In this document: positions 42,666 to 52,409 of the stretch, in pieces
Layout of the letters: each line of letters begins with the position of its first letter
Position numbering within the stretch: position 1 is the stretch's first letter
Assembly (NCBI RefSeq): GCF_014656355.1
Contig: NZ_BNCG01000004.1
Span: forward strand, 235,907 to 299,906
Length of the DNA stretch: 64,000 nucleotides
From: Camelimonas fluminis
GTDB lineage: Bacteria; Pseudomonadota; Alphaproteobacteria; Rhizobiales; Beijerinckiaceae
Reading direction: 5' to 3'
Position numbers and translations under genes: made by a program
Notes under the pieces: generated by a model
Databases searched by the model: none
What the model saw: only the letters and a program-made list of their open reading frames with translations
Told to the model about the DNA's origin: nothing

Positions 42666-44069
42666 TCACGCTACGGCTCCCTTCTCCGGGGTGTCTTTCT
42701 TCGTCTCCTTGCCATTTTTGCCGGCCGGAGCCCGATCGCGGCCGCCATTGCCGCGCAGCAGTTTCTTCACCGCGGAGGAAGCGGCGACTTCGCCCTGCTC
42801 GACGAAGGCTTCGTGGTTCTTCTCGATGTCGTCGAGCGCGTAGAGATAGTTCACCATGAAGCCGTGAGCCTGGGCCATGCCCTTGGGCGAGGTGTCGCCC
42901 AGATAGTCGATGGCTTCCAGCCGGGCGCCGTTGCCGAGGTGGAAGCGCGCCACAGGATCGACCGGCCGGCCGGCGGCGTTGCGGGCGCTCAGATAATAGC
43001 TGGCCGCCAGCTGGGTCATTGGCTTGCGCAGCGCCTCGCGCATGTCGGCGTTATCCTGCCAGCCCGGCTCGTCCAGCAGCTTCAGCGAGTCGCGGAGCGA
43101 GGCGTCGAGGAAGTCCGAATTCTCTTTGGCGCGCTCCTTCTTCAGCCAGCTGGCGAAGCCTGGCGCCGGCGACAGGGTGACGAAGGTCTTCAGTTGCGGC
43201 AGCTCACGCTTCAGCTCTTCCACCACCTGCTTGATGAGGAAATTGCCGAAGCTGACGCCGCCGAGGCCACGCTGCGTGTTGGAGATGGAGTAAAACACCG
43301 CCGTCGTCGCCTCCTCGGCGGCGATCGGCTTGCGGCTGATGTCGAGCAGCGGCGCGATAGCGTCGGGAATGCCGGTGGTCAGCGCCACTTCCACGAAGAT
43401 CAGCGGGTCATCGGCGAGTTGCGGATGGAAGAAGCCGTAGCAGCGCCGGTCGGACGGCTCCAGGCGATTGCGCAGGTCGTTCCAGTCCTGGATGGCGTGC
43501 ACCGCTTCATAGCGGATGATCTTCTCCAGAATGTTGGCTGGCGTGGTCCAGTCGATATGGCGCAGCACGAGGAAGCCCCTGTTGAACCAGGTGGAAAACA
43601 TGTGGGCGAAGTCCCGGTCGACGCCCTTGAGGTCCGGCCGCGACGGCAGATGGTCGAGCAGTTCCTCGCGCATGCGCACCAGCGCCGCCGTTCCGCCCGG
43701 CGCCAGGTTCAGCCGTCGCAACAGTTCCTGACGGCGCGCCTCGGTGGCGCGATGCAATTTCTGTACGTTGGCGGGCGAGGCGTCTTTTTCAACGGCCTTC
43801 AGCGCGCTTTTGACCTCGTCCATGGCGGGGCCGAAGCGGTCGGCCAGCGCCGTCAGGAAGGTCAGGCGCGATGGCGGCGGCGCAGCGTCGTAATTGCCGA
43901 TAATGGCGGCCGCCAGGGCCACGCCAGAGGCTTCGCCCTGTCGCGACAGCAGGTTTTCGCCCAGTTCGACCAGATCATCCCCTTTGATGGGCCCTTTCGG
44001 GCGCCCCAGCAGCGCGCGTCCGCGTTCGGACAGCGTTGCAAACAGATCGTTGAGGAATGCCGTCGGCAT
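42666..44069 (-). CDS. matA: Malonyl-CoA decarboxylase
   Basis: A 467-residue decarboxylase converting malonyl-CoA to acetyl-CoA. A helical N-terminal oligomerisation domain (FLNDLFATLSERGRALLG onward) precedes a catalytic acyltransferase-like domain with RCYGFFHPQLADDPLIFVEVALT, a conserved YSISNTQRGLGGVSFGNFLIKQV segment carrying the active-site Ser, and the His-containing ARFHLGNGARLEAIDYLGD. The C-terminus is Lys/Gly-rich. Two adjacent ATGs (44072 and 44069) have GGAG just upstream; the second has better spacing. It forms a two-gene unit with matB. The symbol follows the rhizobial mat nomenclature. Confidence 0.93.
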   Translation of the reverse strand: MPTAFLNDLFATLSERGRALLGRPKGPIKGDDLVELGENLLSRQGEASGVALAAAIIGNYDAAPPPSRLTFLTALADRFGPAMDEVKSALKAVEKDASPANVQKLHRATEARRQELLRRLNLAPGGTAALVRMREELLDHLPSRPDLKGVDRDFAHMFSTWFNRGFLVLRHIDWTTPANILEKIIRYEAVHAIQDWNDLRNRLEPSDRRCYGFFHPQLADDPLIFVEVALTTGIPDAIAPLLDISRKPIAAEEATTAVFYSISNTQRGLGGVSFGNFLIKQVVEELKRELPQLKTFVTLSPAPGFASWLKKERAKENSDFLDASLRDSLKLLDEPGWQDNADMREALRKPMTQLAASYYLSARNAAGRPVDPVARFHLGNGARLEAIDYLGDTSPKGMAQAHGFMVNYLYALDDIEKNHEAFVEQGEVAASSAVKKLLRGNGGRDRAPAGKNGKETKKDTPEKGAVA

Positions 44070-44625
44070 CATCGCTCCATGAGGTCTGGGCGCCAGCAGG
44101 ACGCCGGCGCAAAAAGAGGGCGGCGCATGTTCAGACGCCTGCGTGGCGGCGCCTGGCGCCAAAGCCGGATGAATTTTCCTCGCCACGCTCAGGCGCTACC
44201 CGGCGCGACGCCCGAATCTTGCGGGTTGTGAACGCCCCATCTCACGTGAAGACGCTGCGCGAGCCGCAGGCAAAACGCAGCAACTCACAACGATATGGCA
44301 AAGTTCCGCTTCATCATGCGGAAACCGTACTCCTGGCGCGGACCGCGCGTGGGCGCCGTTGGCTGCGGCGCGCCATGGGGAATGTGGCATGGGGGGCAGG
44401 GCGGGCCAAGGGCGCCGCTGGCCTGGGGCGGCGCAGGCGCGGGCGCAAAGGGTCGCAGACAGATGGATAAAGCTGACGGAAAAACATTCGCGCCCGGCCC
44501 GCGCGGGGGGCTGAACAGGACCTGAGGCCAAATCGTGTGGACGCTGGCGCATCAACGGTCTGCAAAGCTCACATCAGCAAGGTGCGCTCTTGGGATCTGG
44601 GCAAGGAGTTGGGTATGGGCGCGCG
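44070..44625. other. Intergenic region, no gene recognised
   Basis: GC-rich, low-complexity sequence between the decarboxylase start and the glycosyltransferase end. Short open frames on either strand have no ribosome sites or family features. It should hold the promoter of the malonate pair on the minus strand. Confidence 0.5.
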
Positions 44626-45705
44626 TCAGGCCACGCTGCTGCGGGGCGTCGTGGCGACAATGTCGGTCAACAGTTCTCCCCATGACGCGGCCGCCTTGTC
44701 GACGGTCCATGCCCTGGCGGTTGTGCGGGCGGCGTTCGCCAGTTGCCGGCGTTGCCCACTGTCCGTCATCAGCGTCGTCAGCGCCCGCGCCAGCGCGATG
44801 GGGTCGTCAGCCGGCGCGAAGATCGCCGCCTCGCCCCACAATTCGCGATAATCCGGCGCGTCGGCCAGAACCATGGCGCAACCGGCTTCAGCGGCCCGCC
44901 AGGTCATTTCGCCGTCGGTGTCGCCGGCGGCGGCCGACACAAACGCCAGGGCGCCTTCCAGCCAGCGCTGGATCTGGCCAGGCGACAGGGCGCCAAGCGC
45001 CCAGAGGTGCCCGGCATCCGCCAGTTTCCCTGCGCTGGCCCCGGCAAGCATCACCGGGTGCGGGCACAGGAAGGCGGCTTCATTCAGCGTTGCGAGGTTT
45101 TCCCGGCCATCGACGGTCTGATGCGCGGCGATGACGTATGACGTCAGATCGACGGCGGGGCGGTCAGCGGCGAATGGCGTGTATGTCCGCCGGATCACCC
45201 GGGGGGGGCGACGCAGACGATGGGCGTCCATGATGTCGCCAGCGTCGGCATGGCTGGGGGCCACCACGCCCGTGGCCGTCTGGTACCCACTGCGCAAGAG
45301 CCGGGCGCGCCACTCATGGCCTGGGGCCTGGCGCGTGCGGCTGGCGACGATGATGTCCCGCCCGTCGGGCGACACCACCACCGGGGCCTGAAATGGGCCA
45401 AACGCCGCCAGGGCCGGATGGTGCAACACGACCAGATCGACAGCGAGGACATTGGCAAGCCGCGCCACGGCCTGTCCGGCGGCCTGCAGATCGCCAAAGG
45501 AATCCGCCTGTCGCGCGGCGACGGTATGGGCAGGCATGGCCCGCAAGTTTGGGGCTTCGGCTATCTCGGCCGCCTGCCGCGGGTCTGGCTCGGGGCCAAG
45601 CATCGCCAGGGTCACATCGAAGCCGCGCATCGCCAGTCCCCTGGCGATGGTCATGACAGCGTTCCATCCGCCGCCAATGGTGTCGATGCCCAGCACCAGC
45701 TGCAC
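44626..45705 (-). CDS. GT-B type glycosyltransferase (family 1/4-like)
   Basis: A 359-residue cytosolic GT-B fold glycosyltransferase. The N-terminal Rossmann half opens with LVLGIDTIGGGWNAVMTIARGLAMRGFDVTLAML, and the C-terminal half has the sugar-nucleotide segment GALSPGQIQRWLEGALAFVSAA followed by the EX7E-like WRAAEAGCAMVLADAPDYRELWGEAAIF and a final helix bundle ALARALTTLM. This resembles GT4 enzymes, though donor and acceptor are unknown. I prefer GTG 45705 because GGGAGG lies eight bases upstream; an ATG at 45774 would add 23 residues from an AT-rich leader with no ribosome site. No polysaccharide cluster surrounds it. Confidence 0.78.
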   Translation of the reverse strand: MQLVLGIDTIGGGWNAVMTIARGLAMRGFDVTLAMLGPEPDPRQAAEIAEAPNLRAMPAHTVAARQADSFGDLQAAGQAVARLANVLAVDLVVLHHPALAAFGPFQAPVVVSPDGRDIIVASRTRQAPGHEWRARLLRSGYQTATGVVAPSHADAGDIMDAHRLRRPPRVIRRTYTPFAADRPAVDLTSYVIAAHQTVDGRENLATLNEAAFLCPHPVMLAGASAGKLADAGHLWALGALSPGQIQRWLEGALAFVSAAAGDTDGEMTWRAAEAGCAMVLADAPDYRELWGEAAIFAPADDPIALARALTTLMTDSGQRRQLANAARTTARAWTVDKAAASWGELLTDIVATTPRSSVA

Positions 45706-46061
45706 GCGCCCTGCCTCCCGGCGGGGCCTGTCGCCCGCGCCCCTCGTTAACAAATAGTTAATGACACTTGTCATCGAAAGGCGTCAATTTGAAGAGCCGG
45801 CAATACAACCTTTGCGGCGGCGGCAGGGGAAATGTCGCCAAAAGTTGCGCCGATATGCCGTTAAGTCATTGTCTGAACTGCACGTAATTCCCGTGTAAAA
45901 ATTCGTTGATAGCGTCGACATGGGCGCGGCTTTCACCACCCCACAAGCATTGGCGGGGGAGGATCGACCAGGGGCGGGGCCGCCGGCGGCGGCCCACGAT
46001 TCGGCGCGGCGGCCGTTTCTCCTCCCTGGTTCCCCTCCCATTTCCCTGTTCGGCGCGGCGC

Positions 46062-46445
46062 TCAGCCGGTCGCCGGCGGCTCTTCCAGGATCGCGTGTGA
46101 CGAGCCCGGCGGTATGCCTTCCAGCGCGCCCCCGGCTGGTTTCCATGTGATCAGCGCCTCGATCCGCTCCGCAAGCTCCAGGTCACGGGCCGTGACGCCT
46201 CCTGCGGTGTGAGTCGAAAGCGACACGCGCACGCGGCCCCACGACAGGGTCATGTCCGGGTGGTGCCAGGCTGTCTCGCACAGAAAGCCGATGGCGTTTC
46301 CGAGCATCAGCGATGATTTCCATCCAGCGGTCGGATAAACGCGGACAATGGCGTCGCCCTCCAGCGTCCAGCCGCCAGGCAGCCGCGCCAGCCTGCGCCG
46401 GATTTCGTTGTCTTCAAGTGGAGCGTCGGGATCTGGTTGCATCAT
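46062..46445 (-). CDS. phhB: 4a-hydroxytetrahydrobiopterin dehydratase (PCD/DCoH)
   Basis: A 127-residue pterin-4a-carbinolamine dehydratase that recycles tetrahydropterin cofactor. Signature parts are RRLARLPGGWTLEGDAIVRVY and the catalytic ETAWHHPDMTLSWGRVRVSLSTHTAGGVTARDLELAERIE, with the His pair and following His of the active site. The start has two adjacent ATGs (46445, 46442) behind GGGAG. No phenylalanine hydroxylase gene is nearby; the enzyme may serve another pterin pathway. It is divergent from folB, another pterin gene. Confidence 0.93.
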   Translation of the reverse strand: MMQPDPDAPLEDNEIRRRLARLPGGWTLEGDAIVRVYPTAGWKSSLMLGNAIGFLCETAWHHPDMTLSWGRVRVSLSTHTAGGVTARDLELAERIEALITWKPAGGALEGIPPGSSHAILEEPPATG

Positions 46446-46689
46446 GTGCTCCCTGGAGCCGGGTTGGTTTTCCGGGTGTGCGGAGGCGATCCCGCATGCG
46501 GGCGCGTCTTGCCGCGCCTTGCCCGGGGGGCCAGAACAAATCCGGATTGCGGCTTGTTCCTGATCAGTCCCCGCCGCGGCGGCGGCGTAATCTGCTTCCG
46601 CCAGCGGGGCAGGGCGCCAGCCTTCTGGATCGGCCGGTTGAGCCGCCGCACAGCTTGCTGGCGCGCCCTCGCGGGTATAAAGCCAGGCG

Positions 46690-47172
46690 ATGCCGGATAC
46701 GGCGGACCAGCGGCCGGATGTTTCCAAACACGATCACCGCTGGCGAAGCCGGCTGATCCGGCGCATTCAGGAGCATGCGCCTTTGAGCGACAGGATCAAG
46801 GTCTCCCGCATCGCCATCTACGCCCACCACGGGCTCCACCCGGAGGAAGCGCGGCTCGGGCAGCGCTTTTTCGTCTCCCTGGACTGCGTGCTCGACCTGA
46901 GCGAGGCGGCGCGCAACGACGACTGGCACGCTTCGGTCTGCTACGCCGAGCTGACGGAACGCGCGACGCGCGTCACGCTTGATCGCAGGTTCCGGACCAT
47001 CGAGGGGCTGGCTGACGCCATCGCCACGGATGTGCTGGCGACCTTTCCGCTCATCGACGCGGTCACTGTGCAGGTCGAGAAGCCGGGCGCGCCCGTGCCG
47101 GCGATTATCGACGGGGTGATGGTGGAGATTACCCGCCGCCGCCGTGTTGCATCCGAAAAGGCGCCCTCCTGA
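46690..47172 (+). CDS. folB: Dihydroneopterin aldolase
   Basis: A folate-pathway aldolase that converts dihydroneopterin to hydroxymethyl-dihydropterin. The family core is RIKVSRIAIYAHHGLHPEEARLGQRFFVSLDCVLDLSEAARNDD, with the conserved Glu in HPEE and Tyr in VCYAELTERA, and the later TIEGLADAIATDVLATF and VTVQVEKPGAP. The ATG start gives 160 residues, about 30 more than usual; a TTG at 46783 preceded by AGGAG (46769-46773) would give 129 residues and fit the family better. It is alone on the plus strand, divergent from phhB. Confidence 0.9.
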   Translation: MPDTADQRPDVSKHDHRWRSRLIRRIQEHAPLSDRIKVSRIAIYAHHGLHPEEARLGQRFFVSLDCVLDLSEAARNDDWHASVCYAELTERATRVTLDRRFRTIEGLADAIATDVLATFPLIDAVTVQVEKPGAPVPAIIDGVMVEITRRRRVASEKAPS

Positions 47173-47549
47173 ACCAGTACGTGAGAATGTCGCGTTTTAT
47201 TATTTATTAATCATAATTTAGGCGAGTATTTTCGCCCGTTACATGATTCATGTGTCTGATTTGTCTCCTGTGGCGGCCTCTTAACGCCAGGTTGAGACAT
47301 TTAATAAAATTATCAATGATTTATTGAATTCTCCGCATGCGTTGTTGCGTTTTCCCAGGCTTCACAATCCAGCCTTCGCCATTCGCGAAGGCCAACCCGG
47401 TCGGCTTCCATCGTCATTCCGTTTGACGGGCGGCGCCTGGCGCGCGCCAGGAGGCGTCGCGGCGCCATGGACGCATCCCGACAGGGTTTCGCGTGGCCGT
47501 TGTGTTCCGGCGCATAAGAAAGCCTGCGCACGAGAAATCTTGCGCATGA
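47173..47549. other. AT-rich intergenic region after folB
   Basis: Bases 47185-47330 are very AT-rich (runs such as TTTTATTATTTATTAATC and TTAATAAAATTATC), unusual for this genome. No gene or clear terminator for folB was found; it may contain promoters of unknown targets or be foreign sequence. Confidence 0.4.
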
Positions 47550-47551
47550 CA

Positions 47552-47578
47552 AAACGCCTGGCGCATCGCCAGGCGTTT
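47552..47578 (-). terminator. Terminator of the formaldehyde dehydrogenase gene
   Basis: A perfect 12-bp stem AAACGCCTGGCG / CGCCAGGCGTTT with a three-base loop; read on the minus strand the stem ends in a TTTT run. It lies about 70 bases after the dehydrogenase stop. Confidence 0.8.
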
Positions 47579-47647
47579 CATCTCCCGAGGCTCCTGATCA
47601 GGTTGTGCGGCGGCGCATCCAGGCGCCGGAGCTGGCTCTCCCGACGA

Positions 47648-48760
47648 TCAGAATTCCACCACCGTGCGGATCGATTTGCCTTCGTGCATCAGGTCGAAGC
47701 CTTCGTTGATGCGCTCGAGCGGCAGCTTGTGGGTGATCAGATCATCGATATTGATCTTCCCCTCCATGTACCAGTCCACGATTTTCGGCACGTCGGTGCG
47801 GCCGCGCGCGCCGCCAAAGGCGGTGCCCTTCCAGACGCGGCCGGTGACCAGCTGGAATGGACGGGTGGCGATTTCCTTCCCCGCTTCGGCGACGCCGATG
47901 ATGATCGACTCGCCCCACCCGCGATGGCAGCACTCCAGCGCCTGACGCATAACCTCGGTGTTGCCCGTGGCGTCGAAGGAGAAGTCCGCGCCGCCGTCTG
48001 TCGCGTCGATGACGGCCTGCACGACCCTGTCGCGACCAACCTCATTGGGATTGATGAAATGCGTCATGCCGAACTTCTCGGCCATGGCGCGCCTGGAGGG
48101 GTTGACGTCGACGCCGATGATCTTGTCCGCGCCCACCATGCGCGCGCCCTGGAGGACATTGAGGCCAATGCCGCCGAGGCCGAACACCACCACATTGGCT
48201 CCCGGCCACACCTTGGCGGTATGGATCACCGCGCCAATGCCGGTGGTGACGCCGCAGCCGATGTAGCAGATCTTGTCAAACGGGGCGTCCTCGCGGACCT
48301 TCGCCAGGGCGATCTCCGGCAGCACCGTGTAGTTCGAGAAGGTCGAACATCCCATATAGTGCAGCACGGGATCGCCGTCGCAGGAGAAGCGGCTGGTGCC
48401 GTCCGGCATCACGCCCTTGCCCTGGGTGGCGCGGATCGCCGTGCAGAGGTTGGAGCGCTGCGACAGGCAGGTTTTGCACTGACGGCATTCCGGCGTGTAC
48501 AGCGGGATGACGTGGTCGCCTTTTTTCAGCGAGGTCACGCCCGGTCCGACCTCCACCACGACGCCCGCGCCCTCATGGCCGAGAATGGCGGGAAACAGCC
48601 CTTCCGGGTCGAGGCCGGACAGCGTGTAGGCGTCCGTATGGCAGATGCCGGTGGCCTTCACTTCCACCAGAACCTCGCCGGCTTTCGGACCCTCCAGATC
48701 CACTTCCATGATTTCGAGAGGCCTGTTGGCGGCGACAGCGACGGCGGCGCGCGTTTTCAT
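47648..48760 (-). CDS. frmA: S-(hydroxymethyl)glutathione dehydrogenase / class III alcohol dehydrogenase
   Basis: A 370-residue zinc-dependent dehydrogenase for glutathione-linked formaldehyde oxidation. Catalytic zinc ligands are in [12 protein letters not shown] (Cys), GHEGAGVV (His-Glu) and the later [11 protein letters not shown] (Cys). The structural zinc site is the four-Cys [15 protein letters not shown]. The NAD-binding [15 protein letters not shown] and class-III-specific GAFGG-type loop [13 protein letters not shown] are present. Length is exact for the family. No S-formylglutathione hydrolase gene is adjacent. Confidence 0.96.
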   Translation of the reverse strand: MKTRAAVAVAANRPLEIMEVDLEGPKAGEVLVEVKATGICHTDAYTLSGLDPEGLFPAILGHEGAGVVVEVGPGVTSLKKGDHVIPLYTPECRQCKTCLSQRSNLCTAIRATQGKGVMPDGTSRFSCDGDPVLHYMGCSTFSNYTVLPEIALAKVREDAPFDKICYIGCGVTTGIGAVIHTAKVWPGANVVVFGLGGIGLNVLQGARMVGADKIIGVDVNPSRRAMAEKFGMTHFINPNEVGRDRVVQAVIDATDGGADFSFDATGNTEVMRQALECCHRGWGESIIIGVAEAGKEIATRPFQLVTGRVWKGTAFGGARGRTDVPKIVDWYMEGKINIDDLITHKLPLERINEGFDLMHEGKSIRTVVEF

Positions 48761-48883
48761 GGCGGGAATCTCCGGCGTTCGGGAACTGCAGATGTGGGGA
48801 GACCCTTACAGCGGTTGCTGGCAAGGGCAAGCCATCTGGCGGGGTTTGCCGGCGCGCCGGCGTCGCGGAAATGACGGGCGGGA

Positions 48884-50218
48884 TCAGACGGCGAGCAGCG
48901 CCAGCAGGGCGCTGGCGCCGGCTCCCGCCAGGGCGACGCTCCATGGCGGGACTTTCCAGACGGCCAACAGCAGGAATCCGGCGACCGCCAGCACGAAATC
49001 GCGCGGCGTGAATATGGCGCTGGTCCACAGTGGCTGATACAGGGCCGCGCCCAGAATGCCGACGACGGCTGCGTTGGCGCCGGCCATGGCGGCGGCGGCG
49101 CGCGGATTGGCGCGCAGCCTGGTCCAGAATGGCAGGGTTCCAAAAACCAGCAACTGGCCAGGCAGAAAAATCGCCAGCACCGCCAGCGCCGCCCCCAGCG
49201 CGCCGGTGGGCGGCGAGGGCATCAGCGCGCCCAGCCAGGCGGCGAAGGCGAACATCGGCCCTGGCATGGCCTGGGCAAGCGCGTAGCCCGTCAGGAACAC
49301 ATCGGGCGCGACGCCCGCCGGCGCCGCGACTTCAGCCTGCAACAGCGGCAACACCACATGGCCGCCGCCGAACACCAGCGAGCCGGTGCGGTAGAACGCG
49401 CTGAACAGCGAGAAACCGCCGCCCCAGAGGCTGGCCGCCGCCGGCAGAAGCAGGAACAGCCCGGCAAACGCCGCGAGCGCCACGGTTCCGGCGCGTCGGG
49501 ACACCGGTCCGCGTCCGATCGCCGGCGCGCCATTCGCCGCAGCATCCCGGCACGCGACCAGTCCCAGCAACCCGCCGGCGCCGATGGCCAGCAACTGCGT
49601 CGCGACGCCGCCCGGCGTGACAATGGCCAGCGCCGCCAGCGCGATGGTTGCCCGCGCCCGGTCGGGCGTCAGCAGCCGCGCCATGCCCCAGACCGCATGC
49701 GCCACGACGGCGACTGCGGTGAGTTTCAGGCCGTGCAGCGCGCCGGCGGCGACCGGCCCCTGCAGGGCGCCGGCGCCAGAGGCCAGCGCGGTTGCGAGCG
49801 CCGTCATGATGACAGCGCTGGGCGCCGTAAAGCCAAGAAAAGCCGCGATCCCGCCCCCGATGCCGCCGGTGCGTTGCACGCCGATGGCAAAGCCGGCCTG
49901 GCTGGAGCCGGGACCCGGCAGGAACTGGCAAAGCGCGATCAGCGCGGCGAAATCGGCCTCCGATAGCCAGCGCCGGCGCAACACGAACGCCTCGCGAAAA
50001 TAGCCAATATGCGCCGCCGGCCCGCCGAAGGCAGTGAAGCCGAGGCGGAGGAAGACGAGAAACACCTCAAGCACGCCGCCCGAATGCGGAGGCTCCTCGT
50101 CGGAGCGCTCGCGATATTTGCAGGCGTGCATCTCCATGGCGTCAGGCGCGAGGGGCGAAGGCTGGTTGGGCTCCGTCACCTCAAGCCACTGGTTGCGGTC
50201 AGGCGCGTCGCCGCTCAT
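48884..50218 (-). CDS. chrA: Chromate transporter, ChrA family
   Basis: A 444-residue membrane protein of the CHR family, two homologous halves of about six helices each. The first half carries VFLRLGFTAFGGPAAHIGYFREAFV and LCQFLPGPGSSQAGFAIG, and the second the matching YRTGSLVFGGGHVVLPLL and TGYALAQAMPGPMFAFAAWLGA. It exports chromate, giving resistance, and may also move sulfate; it is encoded just downstream of the NAD synthetase gene. The N-terminal 45 residues are hydrophilic and polar. The ATG at 50218 has GGAGAGCGGGA at good spacing. Confidence 0.92.
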   Translation of the reverse strand: MSGDAPDRNQWLEVTEPNQPSPLAPDAMEMHACKYRERSDEEPPHSGGVLEVFLVFLRLGFTAFGGPAAHIGYFREAFVLRRRWLSEADFAALIALCQFLPGPGSSQAGFAIGVQRTGGIGGGIAAFLGFTAPSAVIMTALATALASGAGALQGPVAAGALHGLKLTAVAVVAHAVWGMARLLTPDRARATIALAALAIVTPGGVATQLLAIGAGGLLGLVACRDAAANGAPAIGRGPVSRRAGTVALAAFAGLFLLLPAAASLWGGGFSLFSAFYRTGSLVFGGGHVVLPLLQAEVAAPAGVAPDVFLTGYALAQAMPGPMFAFAAWLGALMPSPPTGALGAALAVLAIFLPGQLLVFGTLPFWTRLRANPRAAAAMAGANAAVVGILGAALYQPLWTSAIFTPRDFVLAVAGFLLLAVWKVPPWSVALAGAGASALLALLAV

Positions 50219-50255
50219 TCCCGCTCTCCGTTCATGCCGCCGGAATGTGGACGCC

Positions 50256-52304
50256 TCAGGCTTCAGGCGTATTACGCTTCAATTCATCCAGCCAGACTTT
50301 GGCGTTGCCGTCAGACGGCGCCCGCCAGTCGCCGCGCGGCGACAGCGAACCGCCGGAGGAGATTTTCGGGCCGTTCGGCACGGCCGAACGCTTGAACTGG
50401 CTGATGGTGAAGAAGCGGAACAGGAACACTTCCAGCCATTTGCGGATCTCGCCCAGGGTGTAGGCCCGGTGATCGCGCTCGGGGATATTGGCCGGCCAGC
50501 GTCCGCGCGCCGCGTCGCCCCAGGCATGCAGCGCCATGAAGGCGATTTTCGACGGGGCGAAGCCGTAACGGGTGACGTAGAACAGGTTGAAGTCCTGCAA
50601 GGCGTAGGGGCCCACCTTCGCCTCGGTGGACTGGATGGCCCCGGTCGCATCGGCTGGCACCAGCTCTGGCGAGATTTCCTGGGCAAGGATCGCCTCCAGC
50701 AGCTCCGCCGTGTCCGCGTCCACGTCGCCAGAATGGGCGACGAAGCGGATCAGGTGCTGGATCAGCGTCTTCGACACCGAGGCGTTGGGGTTGTAATGCG
50801 ACATGTGATCGCCGACGCCATAGGTGCACCAGCCAAGGCCAAGCTCGGAAAGGTCGCCGGTGCCGACCACCAGGCCATTGTGATGGTTGGCGAGACGGAA
50901 CAGGTAATCGGTGCGCAACCCGGCCTGAACGTTCTCGAAGGTGACGTCGTAAACGGCTTCGCCGTTGCCGGCCGGATGGCCAAGATCGGCCAGCATCTGC
51001 CGCGCCGCCGGCCGGATATCCAGTTCGGCAGCCGTCGCTCCCAGCGCCCGCATCAGCGTCCAGGCCTTGGACTTCGTGCCCTCGGACGTGGCGAAGCCGG
51101 GCATGGTGTACGCCAGAATGTCGCTGCGCGGCTTGCCGAGGCTATCCATCACCCGGGCGCACACCAGCAGGGCGTGGGTCGAATCCAGCCCGCCGGAAAC
51201 GCCGATCACCAGCTTCGCCGCGCCGGCCGCGCGCATGCGCTGCGCCAGACCCTGCACCTGGATGCTGAACGCCTCGTAACAGTCCTCCCGCAGCCGCGCC
51301 GGATCGGCCGGCACATAAGGGAAGCGCTCGATGCGCCGCTCCAGCGCCACGTCAGCGTCCGGGGCGTCAAGGTGGAATTCTACCGTCTGGAAAGCGTTGA
51401 CCTGTTCCGCCGCAGCGCGGGCGCTGTCGCCGAAAGTGGTGACGCGCAGCCGCTCCTGGCGCAGGCGATCCAGGTCCACGTCGGCGGTCAGCAGCACGCT
51501 GTCCGCTGGGAAACGCGCGCTCTCAGCCAGCAACTCGCCGTATTCGAAAATGGCGGCGTGCCCGTCCCAGGCGAGGTCCGTGGTGGATTCGCCCGGGCCG
51601 GCGGCGGAATAGACATAGGCGGCGATGGTGCGGGCGGACTGGCCGCCACAGAGCAGCCGGCGCGTTTCCGCCTTGCCGATGGTGATATTGCTGGCGGAGA
51701 GGTTGACGAGGATTTCGGCCCCGGCCAACGCGGCGTAGCTGGACGGTGGGATCGCCGTCCAGACGTCCTCGCAGATCTCCACGTGGAAGGTCACCGGCGC
51801 GTTGCCTGCGCTGCGGAACAGCAGATCTGTCCCGAACGGCGCTTCCTGCCCGGCGACGGCGATCACCGCGTCCGCGACGCCGAGGCCGGACGTGAAATGG
51901 CGCGCCTCATAAAATTCGCGATAGTTCGGCAGGTAAGATTTGGGAACCACTCCAAGAATTTCGCCGCGATGGATGATCACGGCGCAATTGTACAGGCGGC
52001 CCTGCCAGCGCAGCGGCGCCCCGACCACCAGCACCGGGAACAGCGCTTCCGATGCCTCCGCCAGGCCGAGAATCGCCTGCTCGACCGCATCGAGCAGCGG
52101 CTGCTGCAGCAGCAGATCGTCGATGGCGTAGCCGGACAGGCCCAGCTCAGGAAAAATCACCAGCCCCACATGGCGCTCATGCGCCTGACGCGCCAGTTCC
52201 AGCGTCCGCGCCAGATTGAACTGCGGATCGCCCACCCCCATGCGCGGCACGCAGGCCCCGGCCCTGAAAAATCCGTGCGTATAGAGCGAGTGAAATCCAC
52301 CCAT
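50256..52304 (-). CDS. nadE: Glutamine-dependent NAD(+) synthetase
   Basis: A 682-residue two-domain enzyme, final step of NAD synthesis. The N-terminal nitrilase-type glutaminase has Glu in [14 protein letters not shown], Lys in [15 protein letters not shown] and the catalytic Cys in [11 protein letters not shown]. The C-terminal ATP-pyrophosphatase domain opens with [16 protein letters not shown], then [27 protein letters not shown] near the substrate site. Size and start [18 protein letters not shown] fit family members. The Shine-Dalgarno is distant (AGGAAGG about 12 bases away). Confidence 0.95.
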   Translation of the reverse strand: MGGFHSLYTHGFFRAGACVPRMGVGDPQFNLARTLELARQAHERHVGLVIFPELGLSGYAIDDLLLQQPLLDAVEQAILGLAEASEALFPVLVVGAPLRWQGRLYNCAVIIHRGEILGVVPKSYLPNYREFYEARHFTSGLGVADAVIAVAGQEAPFGTDLLFRSAGNAPVTFHVEICEDVWTAIPPSSYAALAGAEILVNLSASNITIGKAETRRLLCGGQSARTIAAYVYSAAGPGESTTDLAWDGHAAIFEYGELLAESARFPADSVLLTADVDLDRLRQERLRVTTFGDSARAAAEQVNAFQTVEFHLDAPDADVALERRIERFPYVPADPARLREDCYEAFSIQVQGLAQRMRAAGAAKLVIGVSGGLDSTHALLVCARVMDSLGKPRSDILAYTMPGFATSEGTKSKAWTLMRALGATAAELDIRPAARQMLADLGHPAGNGEAVYDVTFENVQAGLRTDYLFRLANHHNGLVVGTGDLSELGLGWCTYGVGDHMSHYNPNASVSKTLIQHLIRFVAHSGDVDADTAELLEAILAQEISPELVPADATGAIQSTEAKVGPYALQDFNLFYVTRYGFAPSKIAFMALHAWGDAARGRWPANIPERDHRAYTLGEIRKWLEVFLFRFFTISQFKRSAVPNGPKISSGGSLSPRGDWRAPSDGNAKVWLDELKRNTPEA

Positions 52305-52409
52305 CCGGCGTGGCCCTTCCTGACCTTGATCCGCGTGGAGATATAATCTGGACGTAGGGGGCAGGGTAGTGCGTCGCCCCGGTTTTCGCCACCCCGGAGG
52401 AGGGCAGCC

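Noticed and set aside
47324..48874. 516-residue plus-strand frame opposite the formaldehyde dehydrogenase gene
   Set aside because: The dehydrogenase on the minus strand has all zinc and NAD motifs; the opposite frame has none.
50034..52346. 770-residue plus-strand frame opposite nadE
   Set aside because: It is antisense to NAD synthetase with intact catalytic motifs.
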